Origin: Anaeromyxobacter dehalogenans 2CP-1
Lineage (GTDB): Bacteria; Myxococcota; Myxococcia; Myxococcales; Anaeromyxobacteraceae
Length of the DNA stretch: 64,000 nucleotides
Assembly (NCBI RefSeq): GCF_000022145.1
Contig: NC_011891.1
Location: 3,764,501 to 3,828,500 of the forward strand
Reading direction: 5' to 3'
The position numbers and the translations under genes were made by a program. The stretch's first letter is position 1. Every line of letters begins with the position of its first letter. Under the pieces are notes generated by a model. The model was not told where the DNA came from and did no database searches. It was given only the letters and a program-made list of their open reading frames with translations. Of this stretch, positions 11,960 through 20,835 are shown in pieces.

Positions 11960-12137
11960 GATCCAGATCGCCGAGTGGTGGTCGCGCGAGCGCGATCGGG
12001 CCCCGGGCGAGGCGCTCGCCGCGCTGCTGTGGCGCCTCGCCTGCGATCCGCGGCCGCACCTGGAGCCGCTCCTGTCCAAGGTGGGCGGGCACCTGTGCGT
12101 CCGGGCGATGCAGCTCGTGCGCGAAGGCTCCGCGTGA
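11958..12137 (+). CDS. Possible 59-residue protein at head of the DUF1858/DUF438 operon
   Basis: The ORF runs ATG-TGA and begins MIQIAEWWSRERD, with several Trp, Leu and Cys residues and a helical look. It lies 37 bp before the DUF1858 gene on the same strand, and its start overlaps the reverse-strand start of the SDR gene. No family is recognised and no good ribosome site is seen. It may be a small operon member or chance. Confidence 0.4.
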   Translation: MIQIAEWWSRERDRAPGEALAALLWRLACDPRPHLEPLLSKVGGHLCVRAMQLVREGSA

Positions 12138-12174
12138 TCCGGCGCGACGAGAAGTCTGGCGAGGGAGGACCGAC

Positions 12175-12711
12175 ATGGCCGCGAAGGACGACCGCGCCGC
12201 GAACATCACGCCGGACTCCCGGGTCGGAGAGCTGCTGGAGCGCTGGCCGCAGCTCGAGGACGTGCTCATCGAGCTCTCGCCGCGGTACCGCGCGCTGAAG
12301 AACCCGGTGCTCCGGCGCACGATCGCGAAGGTCGCCACGCTCCGCCAGGTCTCGGTCGTCGGCGGCGTCTCGCTGGCCACGCTGATCGAGCGGCTCCGCG
12401 CGGCCGCCGGCCTCGCGCCGCTCGCCATCCCGGCGGCGGAGGCCGGGGCGCCCGGCCGGCGCCCACCGTGGGCGGTGGAGCAGGCGGTGACGCGGCGCCA
12501 TGATGCGCGCGCGGCCATCGAGGCGGGCGAGCACCCCATGCCGAAGGTGATGGCGGACCTCGCCGCGCTCGGCGAAGGGGACGTCTACGAGCTCGTGACG
12601 CCCTTCGTCCCTGCGCCGCTCGTGGATCTCGCCCGCGGGAAGGGGTTCGAGAGCTTCAGCGTCTCCGAGGGAGACGCCGTGGTGCGGACCTACTTCCGGA
12701 GGGTCGGATGA
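12175..12711 (+). CDS. DUF1858-DUF2249 domain protein
   Basis: A 178-residue soluble protein with two small modules. Residues 8-75 are DUF1858 (ITPDSRVGELLERWPQLEDV...NPVLRRTIAKVATLRQVSVV), a domain found with hemerythrin and NO/iron-sulfur repair proteins. Residues 120-178 are DUF2249-like (MADLAALGEGDVYELVTPFV...SVSEGDAVVRTYFRR), a SirA/TusA-fold relative. The TGA overlaps the ATG of the DUF438 gene (ATGA), so the two are translationally coupled. Such pairs are known in anaerobes and linked by inference to nitrosative or redox stress. No metal site is obvious in this protein itself. Confidence 0.8.
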   Translation: MAAKDDRAANITPDSRVGELLERWPQLEDVLIELSPRYRALKNPVLRRTIAKVATLRQVSVVGGVSLATLIERLRAAAGLAPLAIPAAEAGAPGRRPPWAVEQAVTRRHDARAAIEAGEHPMPKVMADLAALGEGDVYELVTPFVPAPLVDLARGKGFESFSVSEGDAVVRTYFRRVG

Positions 12712-13608
12712 GCGAGCTCATCAACAACCGCGAGAAGCGCGTCCAGACGCTGAAGGAGATCATCCTCCACCTGCACCGCGGCGAGGCGCCGGAGGCCGTG
12801 CGGGGCCGGCTCGCGGCGCTCATCGCGGACGTGGACGCGAGCGAGGTCGCCGCCATGGAGCAGGAGCTCATGGCGGAGGGCATGTCTCACCAGGAGGTCC
12901 AGTCCCTCTGCGATCTGCACGCGGACGTGCTGCAGGACGTGATGACGCGGCCCGCGACGCCGATGCCGCTCGCGCCCGGCCACCCCGTGCACCAGCTCCG
13001 CGCCGAGAACCGCGCGCTCGGCGCCGCGGCCCAGGCCGCGCGGTTGCACGTCCGGAAGCTGGCGGCGCTCCCGGACGAGGGGCGGTTCGACGCCAGCCGA
13101 GTACGGATGGTGCCTCGTCGCGCCGGCCACGGGCTACCGCCCGCCCGAGCCGCGACCGGTGACCGACGCCGTGAAGCTGCCGCCGGCGCAGGCGGTGCAG
13201 TTCCCGAGCGGCACGCTCTCGTTCGAGCAGCTCCTCGGGCTGTTCCAGACGTTGCCGGTGGATCTCACGTTCGTGGACCGAGACGACCGGGTGGCGTTCT
13301 TCAGCGAGGGGCCCGACCGCGTCTTCGCCCGCTCGCGCGCCGTCATCGGCCGGGAGGTGAAGCACTGCCACCCGCCGAAGAGCGTCCACATCGTCGAGCG
13401 CATCGTCGCGGACTTCAAGGCGGGGCGGGAGAGCGTGGCGGAGTTCTGGATCGACCTCCACGGGAAGTTCGTGCACATCCGTTATTTCGCCGTCCGCGAC
13501 GCCGCGGGCGCGTACCTCGGCACGCTCGAGGTGACGCAGGACCTCACGCGGCTGCGGGCGCTCGAGGGGGAGCGGCGGCTGCTCGAGTACGACAGGCCGC
13601 AGACCTGA
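12708..13608 (+). pseudogene. DUF438-PAS protein with central hemerythrin domain lost and a frameshift
   Basis: The N-terminal DUF438 domain is read from the ATG at 12708 (MSELINNREKRVQTLKEII ... LCDLHADVL ... PGHPVHQLRAENRAL). The family normally continues with a hemerythrin-like metal domain of about 140 residues and then a PAS domain. Here the frame leaves the family soon after AENRAL. The PAS part (LPVDLTFVDRDDRVAFFS ... GREVKHCHPPKSVHIVERI) is in the +1 frame and ends at 13608; its upstream edge reads EYGWCLVAPATGYRPP, which in intact homologues follows the hemerythrin domain. So roughly 400 bp is missing and the two halves are out of frame. The 13159-13608 half could still be made from a GTG. 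An assembly collapse is the alternative. Confidence 0.75.
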
Positions 13609-13774
13609 CGGCGTCCACCTCGGGACGTCGTCGTGGCTCGCGCATTCCCTTGACCGCCGGAGGACACCTCCACATATCCGGGCCCGTCGGTTCCGGGAGC
13701 GGTGGCGAGCGTCCGCGCGCCTCGAAGCCGGATCCCGCGTCACACCCCTCCGTCCCGCCTCCGGGAGATTCGCC

Positions 13775-14800
13775 ATGTCGAGCCCCTCCGTCAACCGCCG
13801 CATCGTGCTCGCCGCTCGCCCGCGCGGCGCGCCGACGGCGCAGGATTTCCGCCTCGAGCAGGTCCCGGTGACGGCCCCCGCGGACGGGCAGGTGCTGCTT
13901 CGCACGGTGTACCTGTCGCTCGACCCGTACATGCGGGGCCGCATGAGCGAGGGCCCCTCCTACGTGCCGCCGCTGGCGCTCGGGGAGACGATGGGGGGTG
14001 GCACGGTGAGTCGCGTGGTCGCCTCCAGGCACCCGGGATTCCGCGAGGGCGAGCTGGTGCTCGGGGCCACCGGCTGGCAGGACTACGCGCTCTCCGACGG
14101 CGAGGGGCTGATGCCGGTCCGCGACACCGCGCATCCTTCCTACGCCCTGAGCGTGCTCGGCATGCCCGGCTTCACCGCGTACCACGGGCTCCTGAACATC
14201 GGCCAGCCGAGGCCCGGCGAGACCGTGGTCGTGGCCGCGGCGAGCGGCGCGGTCGGCGCCGTCGTGGGCCAGATCGCCAGGATCCGGGGCGCGCGCGTGA
14301 TCGGCGTCGCCGGCGGCGCCGAGAAGCGCCGGTACGTGACCGAGCAGCTCGGCTTCGACGCCTGCCTCGATCGCCGCGACCCGCACCTCGCGCAGCAGCT
14401 CGCCGAGGCCTGCCCCGACGGCATCGACGTCTACTTCGAGAACGTCGGCGGCGCGGTGCTCGACGCCGTGCTGCCGCTCCTCCGCGAGGGCGCGCGCGTC
14501 CCGGTGTGCGGGGGGATCGCGCACTACAACGACGAGGCGCCGCCGCCCGGGCCGGACCGCCTGCCGATGCTGATGGCGCTCGTGCTCCGCAAGCGCCTCC
14601 GCCTGCAGGGCTTCATCATCCTCGACCACTACGCCGACGGCTACGCGCCCTTCCTGCGCGACATGAGCGCATGGGTCGCCGAGGGCAAGGTGAAGCTCCG
14701 CGAGGACGTGGTCGTCGGGCTGGAGAACGCGCCGGCGGCGTTGATGGGCCTGCTGGAGGGCAAGAACTTCGGCAAGGTCGTCGTCCGCGTCGCGGATTGA
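13775..14800 (+). CDS. NADP-dependent MDR oxidoreductase (CurA/PTGR-like)
   Basis: A 341-residue zinc-free medium-chain reductase related to leukotriene B4 12-hydroxydehydrogenase, YncB and curcumin reductase. These reduce alpha,beta-unsaturated carbonyls with NADPH. Visible marks are VYLSLDPYMRGRM, LGMPGFTAYHGLL, the Rossmann turn AAASGAVGAVVGQIA, FENVGG, the late GFIILDHY and the C-terminal GKNFGKVVVRV. Length and ends match the family. GGGAG sits upstream of the chosen ATG. It is a single-gene unit between the broken DUF438 gene and a convergent membrane-protein gene. The natural substrate is not predictable. Confidence 0.92.
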   Translation: MSSPSVNRRIVLAARPRGAPTAQDFRLEQVPVTAPADGQVLLRTVYLSLDPYMRGRMSEGPSYVPPLALGETMGGGTVSRVVASRHPGFREGELVLGATGWQDYALSDGEGLMPVRDTAHPSYALSVLGMPGFTAYHGLLNIGQPRPGETVVVAAASGAVGAVVGQIARIRGARVIGVAGGAEKRRYVTEQLGFDACLDRRDPHLAQQLAEACPDGIDVYFENVGGAVLDAVLPLLREGARVPVCGGIAHYNDEAPPPGPDRLPMLMALVLRKRLRLQGFIILDHYADGYAPFLRDMSAWVAEGKVKLREDVVVGLENAPAALMGLLEGKNFGKVVVRVAD

Positions 14801-14883
14801 CGCGGGGTCCGGTGCGGTGGGGACGGGCGAGCGCGGCAGCCCCGGCATCGGCGGGGTCACGTCGCCGTCGCCGTCCCTCCACC

Positions 14884-15366
14884 TCACCCGGGCATCACGC
14901 GATAGAACGCGCCCAGGATCCCGCCGAACACGAGGTGCGCGGCGACCGTGGTGATGGGCGTCCGGACGCCGTAGTTCAGCGCGAGGAACCCGGGCGGCTC
15001 GAGCTGCCGCGTGACGTCGGGGCCTTGCTCCTCGCTCGCCATCCTCGGGTGGAGACCGGGCAGGATCCGCATCCCCGCGGTCAGCACGAACGCCGCGTGG
15101 ACGAGGCCGATGGCGGCGCCCAGCCACACCGATGCCCTGCCCCAGGCCTCGAACGCCGCGACGTATAGGAGCGAGAACAACCAGCCGTTCACGAGGTGCA
15201 CGCCGAACCCGAGGAGCTTCGCCCGGTCCCGGCTCGGGGTGAGCATCGTGCCCAGCATGTACGGCAGGTTCATGCGGGTGAGCCGGAGGCCCTGGCTCGC
15301 CGACATCACCGTCGTGAGCACGACCGTCCCGACGAAGCCCCAGAGCAGCCAGCTCCCGACGCTCAT
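14884..15366 (-). CDS. Four-helix membrane protein, GH15-linked
   Basis: A 160-residue integral-membrane protein with about four hydrophobic helices (WLLWGFVGTVVLTTVMSA, then LVNGWLFSLLYVAAFEAW, LGAAIGLVHAAFVLTAGM and TTVAAHLVFGGILGAFY). An internal soluble loop GLHPRMASEEQGPDV holds acidic residues. The ATG overlaps the stop of the GH15 gene by 4 bp, so the two are coupled. The family is found in many proteobacteria as an uncharacterised membrane protein. Its job here is unknown. Confidence 0.8.
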   Translation of the reverse strand: MSVGSWLLWGFVGTVVLTTVMSASQGLRLTRMNLPYMLGTMLTPSRDRAKLLGFGVHLVNGWLFSLLYVAAFEAWGRASVWLGAAIGLVHAAFVLTAGMRILPGLHPRMASEEQGPDVTRQLEPPGFLALNYGVRTPITTVAAHLVFGGILGAFYRVMPG

Positions 15367-17222
15367 GGGCCCACCTCGTCGGCCGCGGGCAGCTCGCGCG
15401 CCTCCGCAGCCGACGCTGGCGCCTCGCGCCGGATCCGCCGCTCCAGCGAGAGCGCCGCGTTGATGAGGCCGACGTGCGTGAACGCCTGGGGGAAGTTCCC
15501 GACCGCCTCGCCGGTGGCGGGGTCGATCTCCTCCGCGAACAGGCCGACGTCGTTCGCGAATCCGCACAGCCGCTCGAACGTGGCCTGCGCGTCGGCCGCG
15601 CTCCCCGCCCCGAGCGCCAGGGTCTCGGCGCCCCAGAAGCAACAGATCCCGAAGGCGCCCTCGCCGGGCGAGTCGCCGGTGCGGTACCGGTAGAGGAGGC
15701 CGTCCCGCGCGCCGAGCTGCTCGGTGATCCGCCGGTACGTCGCGCGCATCCGGGGCGCGCTCGCGTCCTGGAACCCGTACCACGGGATGAGGAGCAGCGA
15801 CGCGTCGAGCTCCTCGCCGTCGAGCCGCGACACGTAGCTGCCGAGCCGCGCGTTCCACGCGTGCGCCTCGACCTCGCCGCGGATCGCCGCCCGGTTCCGC
15901 TCGAACAGGCCCGCCGGCGCGTGGCGGACGTGCCGCTTCGCGTGCAGCTCGAGGAGGCGGTCGAGGGCGGTCCAGCAGAGGACGCGGGAGTGCGTGTTGT
16001 GGGCCGCTCCGGACCGGGGCTCCCAGATCCCGTCGTCCGGCCGCTGCCAGTTGCGGCAGACGTACTCGCCCAGCGCGGACAGCATCCGCTGCGTCTCGCG
16101 GTCGAGCGTCCCGCCGCTGCGGACGAAGTGCGCCACCGCGTCGATCACCTCACCGTAGACGTCGAGCTGGAGCTGACCCGCGGCGCCGTTCCCGACCCGC
16201 ACCGGGCGCGATCCACGGTAGCCCGCGAGGTGCCCCAGCGTGCGCTCGGCCGCAGGCTGGTTGCCGTGGACGTCGTACAGCACCTGGAGCGCCGGCTGCG
16301 TGAGGCGGGTCGAGTGCAGGAGCCAGCTCACGAACGCGTCCGCCTCCTCGCGGAAGCCGAGCCCGAACAGCGCCCGGACCGTGAGGGCTGCGTCGCGCAG
16401 CCAGCAGTACCGATAGTCCCAGTTGAGATCGCCTCCCACCCGCTCCGGGAGCGACGTGGTGGGCGCCGCGACGACGGCGCCGGAGGGTGCGTAGACGAGG
16501 AGCCGCAGCGCGAGGGCGCTCCGCACCACCGCCTCGCGAGCCGGTCCGCCGTAGCGGATCCGCGCGGCCCAGTCGCTCCACCAGCCGACCGTCCGGTGGA
16601 GGGCGTCGTGCGTCGCGGCCCCGAGCGGCGGCAGCACGGCGGGCCACTCGCTCGCGAAGGTGAGCGCAAAGTGGCACGCCTCGCCGGCGCGGAGCCGGAC
16701 CCGCCCGGTGGCGCGCCCGCCGTCCTCGATGCGCAGCGGCAGCCCGGCGCGGAGCGCGACGAGCCCCGCCCGCGTCTCCACGCGCAGCCCCAGCCCGCGC
16801 GCGTCGACGAGCCGCGGCCGCTCGCGCCCGTAGTCGGGGCGCGGCTCGAAGATCGCCTCCAGCTCGACGTCACCGCGCTCGCACGCAGCGATGCGCAGGA
16901 TGGCGTGGTCGGGGAGGAGGAGGCGCCGCCGCTCCGGGCCGGACGCGACCGGCATGAAGTCCGTGACCGCGACGGTCCCCGATGCGGTCTCGAACCGCGT
17001 CTCGAGCACGTTGGTGTCCCCGAGGTAGCGCCGGCGGGTCCGGAATGGCTGGGTCGGCGCGACGGTGAAGTGTCCCGCCCCGTCGTCCAGGAGCGCGCCG
17101 AGGACGCTCGGGCCGTCGAACCGCGGCCAGCACAGCCAGTCGATGCTCCCGCGCCTGGACACGAGCGCCGCCGACCGGCCGTCGCCGATGATGGCGTGAT
17201 CGTGGATGCGCTCCACCCGCAC
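15363..17222 (-). CDS. Glycoside hydrolase family 15 protein (trehalase/glucoamylase-like)
   Basis: A 619-residue cytoplasmic protein. The N-terminal beta-sandwich (IHDHAIIGDGRSAALVSRRG, residues about 5-200) binds and shapes the active site. The (alpha/alpha)6 catalytic barrel follows, with LNWDYRYCWLRDAALTVRAL near residue 265 and FPQAFTHVGLINAA near 590. The family hydrolyses alpha-glucosidic bonds in trehalose, maltose or dextrins by an inverting mechanism using two acidic residues. No signal peptide is seen. It forms a coupled two-gene unit with the downstream membrane protein. Substrate choice between trehalose and glucans is open. Confidence 0.92.
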   Translation of the reverse strand: MRVERIHDHAIIGDGRSAALVSRRGSIDWLCWPRFDGPSVLGALLDDGAGHFTVAPTQPFRTRRRYLGDTNVLETRFETASGTVAVTDFMPVASGPERRRLLLPDHAILRIAACERGDVELEAIFEPRPDYGRERPRLVDARGLGLRVETRAGLVALRAGLPLRIEDGGRATGRVRLRAGEACHFALTFASEWPAVLPPLGAATHDALHRTVGWWSDWAARIRYGGPAREAVVRSALALRLLVYAPSGAVVAAPTTSLPERVGGDLNWDYRYCWLRDAALTVRALFGLGFREEADAFVSWLLHSTRLTQPALQVLYDVHGNQPAAERTLGHLAGYRGSRPVRVGNGAAGQLQLDVYGEVIDAVAHFVRSGGTLDRETQRMLSALGEYVCRNWQRPDDGIWEPRSGAAHNTHSRVLCWTALDRLLELHAKRHVRHAPAGLFERNRAAIRGEVEAHAWNARLGSYVSRLDGEELDASLLLIPWYGFQDASAPRMRATYRRITEQLGARDGLLYRYRTGDSPGEGAFGICCFWGAETLALGAGSAADAQATFERLCGFANDVGLFAEEIDPATGEAVGNFPQAFTHVGLINAALSLERRIRREAPASAAEARELPAADEVGP

Positions 17223-17378
17223 CTCCCCGGCGCCGGCGCCGGTCCGCGACGGGGCCAGCGGCCAGCCCGTCCCGCAGATGCGTGCGGCGCACCGGGGTTA
17301 CCGTAGTGCCCCCGAGGTCGCGCGGCACCGGAGCGGTGGAGCACTCGGTCGCCGAGGTCGGCGACCTGCCGCTCCGTC

Positions 17379-18680
17379 CTAGGCCTCCTGAGCGGCTGGT
17401 CCGGTGAGCCCGTGGAGCAGATCGGCCCTGTCCACGATCCCGACGACGCGCCCGTCGGCGTCCGTGACCGCGAGGACCTTGTCGTCGCCCTGCAGCATGC
17501 TCGCGATGGCCTCCGAGAGCAGCGCGTGCTCCCGGGCCGTCGCCACGTGGCGGCTCATCACGTCGGCCGCCGTGCCACCTCGCGTGTGCGCGGCGACCGA
17601 CTCCTCGCCCCTCGCGTGCCGGAACGGGAGCCGCTGCATGATCGCCCGGATCGCGCCCGGGCGCAGCGCCGGCGTCACACGCTCGAGGAGCTCGGCATCC
17701 GTGACGAGCCCGACCGGTCGCCGCTCGTCGTCCAGCACCAGCGCGCGGTTCAGGCGGGTGGAGGTGACGGCCTGGAACACCTCGGGCAGCGGTGACTCAG
17801 GATGGATGGCCGGGACGTCGCGGCGCATCACCCGCGAGAGCGGCACGTCGCCGGCGAGTCCCAGCTCGCGTGCGATCGGCTCCTTCTTGCCGAACCCGAC
17901 GCCGACCGTGCGGAGCAGGTCCACCCGGCTCACGATTCCGACGAGCGACCCGGCCTCGTCCACCACCGGGAGGCGCTTCAGCCTGCGACGAGCCATGCGC
18001 TCCGCCGCCGCGGGGAGCGAGGCGGACGACCTCACCGTCACGGGGTCGGGCGTCATCACCTCTGCCGCCGTCCGTCGCTGCTGGGTCAGGCGCTCGAGGA
18101 GCTCCTGGAGCGCGGGCCTGTCGAGCGTCGCCAGCAGGTCGAGCCGGACGCCGAGCCCGCCGCGGTGGACGAGGTCGCTGCTGGTGACGATGCCGACCGG
18201 CCGACCGCCCTCGACCACCGGGACCGCGCGGTACGTCTTGCCGAGCGTGAGCTCCACGACCTCGCGCACCGGTGTCGAGCGCGCCACCGTCACGACGTCC
18301 CGGCTCATCACGTCGGCGACGATCGCCGTCGTGGTGAGATCCCGGACCGGGTGCGGCTCGAACAGGAGCACGTCCGTGTCGTCCACGGTGATGAGGCCGT
18401 GGCGAACGAGCGCGCGGAGGCGGGGCGCGAGCCGCTCGACCTGCTCCGGGCGATCGACCCACTCGATCACGAGGGGCAGGCGCCAGGCGACGTCGACGAG
18501 GCTGCTGACGTGGATCCGGCCCGTCGCGCCGAAGCCCTCGACGCCCTTCAGGACGGTCGCTCCCTGGGCGCTCTCCCGACGGAGGAGCTCCAGGATCGCG
18601 AGGTGGAGCGGCTTTCCGTCCGCCCGGTCGTCCTCGCTCACGTAGATGCGGACCCGCTTCGCCTTTCCGAGCGTCTCCAT
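17379..18680 (-). CDS. DUF190 protein fused to four CBS motifs
   Basis: A 433-residue soluble protein. Residues 5-105 are DUF190 (KRVRIYVSEDDRADGKPLHL ... GFGATGRIHVSSL ... LPLVIEWVDRPEQV), a PII-like fold. Four CBS units follow: VADVMSRDVVTVARSTPV, AAEVMTPDPVTVRSSASL, LSRVMRRDVPAIHPESPL and AADVMSRHVATAREHALL. CBS pairs bind adenine nucleotides, and PII-like domains also sense small ligands, so this looks like an energy or nucleotide sensor. The start at 18680 is set by GAGGAG 6 nt upstream; an in-frame ATG at 18704 is the alternative. DUF190 genes often sit beside fluoride channel crcB, but none is seen here. Confidence 0.9.
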   Translation of the reverse strand: METLGKAKRVRIYVSEDDRADGKPLHLAILELLRRESAQGATVLKGVEGFGATGRIHVSSLVDVAWRLPLVIEWVDRPEQVERLAPRLRALVRHGLITVDDTDVLLFEPHPVRDLTTTAIVADVMSRDVVTVARSTPVREVVELTLGKTYRAVPVVEGGRPVGIVTSSDLVHRGGLGVRLDLLATLDRPALQELLERLTQQRRTAAEVMTPDPVTVRSSASLPAAAERMARRRLKRLPVVDEAGSLVGIVSRVDLLRTVGVGFGKKEPIARELGLAGDVPLSRVMRRDVPAIHPESPLPEVFQAVTSTRLNRALVLDDERRPVGLVTDAELLERVTPALRPGAIRAIMQRLPFRHARGEESVAAHTRGGTAADVMSRHVATAREHALLSEAIASMLQGDDKVLAVTDADGRVVGIVDRADLLHGLTGPAAQEA

Positions 18681-18902
18681 GCGCGCTCCTCGTGCGCCCT
18701 CCATCAGAAGTGTCGGGCGTTCGCCGCGCCGAGGAGCGTCTCGCATGGGGTGCGACCGATGAGCCCTTCTCGGCCGCCGGGTCGGATGAGTGGAGCCCCT
18801 TCCGATGGCTCGTCGGGAGGGCGTTCCTTCGGTACCGAGTCTCCCCATCCGACCGCCGTCGCGTCGATGGGCGGCAGGCGTCCCACAACGGAGGACGAAC
18901 AC

Positions 18903-19376
18903 ATGGAGAAGAACACGATCTGTCTCTGGTTCGACAAGGACGCCGAGGCGGCGGCCCGCTTCTACGCGAAGACCTTCCCGGACAGCGCCGTCGGCCGCAT
19001 CTACCGTGCGCCCAGCGACTTCCCGAGCGGCAAGAAGGGCGACGTGCTGATGGTCGCGTTCACGGTGGCCGGGGTGCCGTGCATCGGCCTGAACGGGGGT
19101 CCCGCGTTCAAGCACAACGAGGCGTTCTCGTTCCAGATCGCGACCGAGGATCAGGCGGAGACCGATCGCTACTGGAACGCGATCGTCGGCAACGGTGGCC
19201 AGGAGAGCGCGTGCGGCTGGTGCAAGGATCGCTGGGGCGTGTCGTGGCAGATCACGCCGCGGGTCCTGATGGAAGCGCTCGAGGCGGGGGGCGAGGAGGC
19301 GCGGCGCGCCTTCGAGGCCATGATGCCGATGACGAAGATCGACGTCGCGAAGATCGAGGCGGCGCGGCGCGGCTGA
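18903..19376 (+). CDS. VOC-fold PhnB-like protein
   Basis: A 157-residue protein of the PhnB/3-demethylubiquinone methyltransferase-like branch of the vicinal oxygen chelate fold. The two beta-alpha-beta-beta-beta halves are visible: KNTICLWFDKDAEAAARFYA ... PCIGLNGGPAFKHNEAFSFQ, then CGWCKDRWGVSWQITPRVL. A GGAGG ribosome site precedes the ATG. It is followed 36 bp on by a DHFR-like gene, a pairing common in many genomes. Members are often called glyoxalase-like; no activity can be assigned. Confidence 0.88.
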   Translation: MEKNTICLWFDKDAEAAARFYAKTFPDSAVGRIYRAPSDFPSGKKGDVLMVAFTVAGVPCIGLNGGPAFKHNEAFSFQIATEDQAETDRYWNAIVGNGGQESACGWCKDRWGVSWQITPRVLMEALEAGGEEARRAFEAMMPMTKIDVAKIEAARRG

Positions 19377-19412
19377 CGCCCGCATGACTCGACGCATCCG
19401 GCCATCGACTCC

Positions 19413-19961
19413 ATGGGACTCCTGACCTTCGCGCTCAACGTGACGCTCGACGGTTGCTGCGACCACCGCGAGGGGATCGCCGACGACGAGATGCTCCGCT
19501 ACTGGACGCGCGTGATGGACGGGGCGGGAGCGATGCTCTTCGGCCGGGTGACCTACGAGCTGATGGAGGAGGCCTGGCCGCAGGTGGCGCGCGACCCGAA
19601 GGCGAGGCCGGCGGACCGGACCTGGGCGAGGAAGCTCGAGGCGAAGCCCAAGTACGTGGTCTCGACCACGCGCCGCGACTTCCCGTGGAGCAACACGCAC
19701 CTCGTCGAGGGAGACCTGACGCGGGCGGTGAAGGCGCTGAAGAAGGCCACGCCGCGCGGGATCCTGGTGGGCAGCCCCCAGCTCTCGGCCGCGCTGCAGC
19801 GCCTCGATCTCGTGGACGAGTATCGCCTCGTCGTCCACCCGGTGGTGGCCGGGCACGGTCCGTACCTGTTCACCGGCCTGCAGCCCTCGCTGCGCCTGAA
19901 GCTCGTGGCGGCGAGGCGGCTGAAGTCGGGCATCGTGACGCTGCACTACCGGCGACGCTAG
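19413..19961 (+). CDS. Dihydrofolate reductase/RibD C-terminal family protein
   Basis: A 182-residue NADPH-binding fold protein related to DHFR and the reductase half of RibD. Motifs include FALNVTLDG, MLFGRVTYELM, KYVVSTT, ILVGSPQLSAAL and DEYRLVVHPVVAGHGPYLF. These stand-alone proteins (YyaP/YwjB class) are rarely characterised and are not usually the cell's folate enzyme. It follows the VOC gene on the same strand. Confidence 0.88.
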   Translation: MGLLTFALNVTLDGCCDHREGIADDEMLRYWTRVMDGAGAMLFGRVTYELMEEAWPQVARDPKARPADRTWARKLEAKPKYVVSTTRRDFPWSNTHLVEGDLTRAVKALKKATPRGILVGSPQLSAALQRLDLVDEYRLVVHPVVAGHGPYLFTGLQPSLRLKLVAARRLKSGIVTLHYRRR

Positions 19962-20085
19962 AGGGCGTTCGGCGGACGCCGGTTGCGAGCAAGCGGGCGG
20001 CGATCCTTCCCGGCCGGCGCCCCTTGCACGCACCGGTGACGTTGCGCCGCGGTGGCAGGAGGGCGCCTGGCCCACGCCTCGCGCC

Positions 20086-20439
20086 TCACTTCCGGAGGAT
20101 GCTCTCCAGCTTCTTCCCCCTGGCGAGCTCGTCGACGAGCTTGTCGAGGTAGCGGATCTTCTGCATCAGCGGGTCGGCGATCTCCTCGACGCGCACCCCG
20201 CACACCACGCCGGTGATGAGCCCGACGTTCGGGTTCAGCCGCGGCGCCTTCGAGAAGAACGTCTCGAAGTCCACCCCGGAGTCGATGGCGCGCTGGAGCT
20301 TCGCGCCGCGGTAGCCGGTGAGCCACGCGATGATCTCGTCCACCTCCTCCTTGGTCCGCCCCTTCTTCTCCGCCTTCTGGACGTACAGCGGGTACACGCT
20401 CCCGAACGACATCGTGAAGACGCGCGGCTTCTTTTCCAT
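20086..20439 (-). CDS. DUF2200 family protein
   Basis: A 117-residue protein matching the DUF2200 pattern almost end to end: [57 protein letters not shown] and [14 protein letters not shown]. The family is small, soluble and of unknown function. The ATG at 20439 gives the standard N-terminus. It is convergent with the DHFR-like gene, with about 125 bp between stops. Confidence 0.88.
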   Translation of the reverse strand: MEKKPRVFTMSFGSVYPLYVQKAEKKGRTKEEVDEIIAWLTGYRGAKLQRAIDSGVDFETFFSKAPRLNPNVGLITGVVCGVRVEEIADPLMQKIRYLDKLVDELARGKKLESILRK

Positions 20440-20689
20440 GGTCGCCAGGTCTCGCGACGCGGCACCGAGGTCCCCGCGTCGATCCCCTCCCAGGCGAGGA
20501 GACCATGGATGCACTTTGCGTGTCGACCACCTTGCGCATTTCGCCGGCGCCCTCCGCTCCGGACGTCTCCAGCACGTGCCACCACGGCGCGACCGCGATC
20601 GGGCTCCGGTGCCCCCAATCATGAAGGCTTCCTGCACGGCCCATGCATCTTGCGGCCGTTTCTCGGACGTCTGCCCGCGCCTAGGTTCC

Positions 20690-20835
20690 CGGGCGACGAG
20701 AAGGCGCCGATGGCCGTCGAGCCGGACCACGTGGGCCTCGAGGGGCTCGCGAAGCTCGCGGACGAGGGGAAGCTGCGGGTCCACGTGAGCGAGGCGCTTC
20801 TCCTCGTCCCGCGGGCGTTGCTTGCTCACGCCGCC
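20690..20835 (+). pseudogene. Remnant of an MDR alcohol dehydrogenase-like gene, C-terminal end only
   Basis: A short stretch read on the plus strand ([20 protein letters not shown] then [11 protein letters not shown]) resembles the last part of zinc-type or quinone-reductase-like MDR proteins. In those, an EPxxxxLxxLAxLVDxGKLR segment leads into the final VFPL region. No Rossmann domain precedes it, and it runs into the 3' end of the opposite-strand methyltransferase gene. It is best read as a decayed fragment; a chance match is possible. Confidence 0.4.

Noticed and set aside
15474-17306. A 610-codon plus-strand frame opposite the GH15 gene
   Set aside because: Antisense shadow with skewed composition; the GH15 protein is clear on the other strand.
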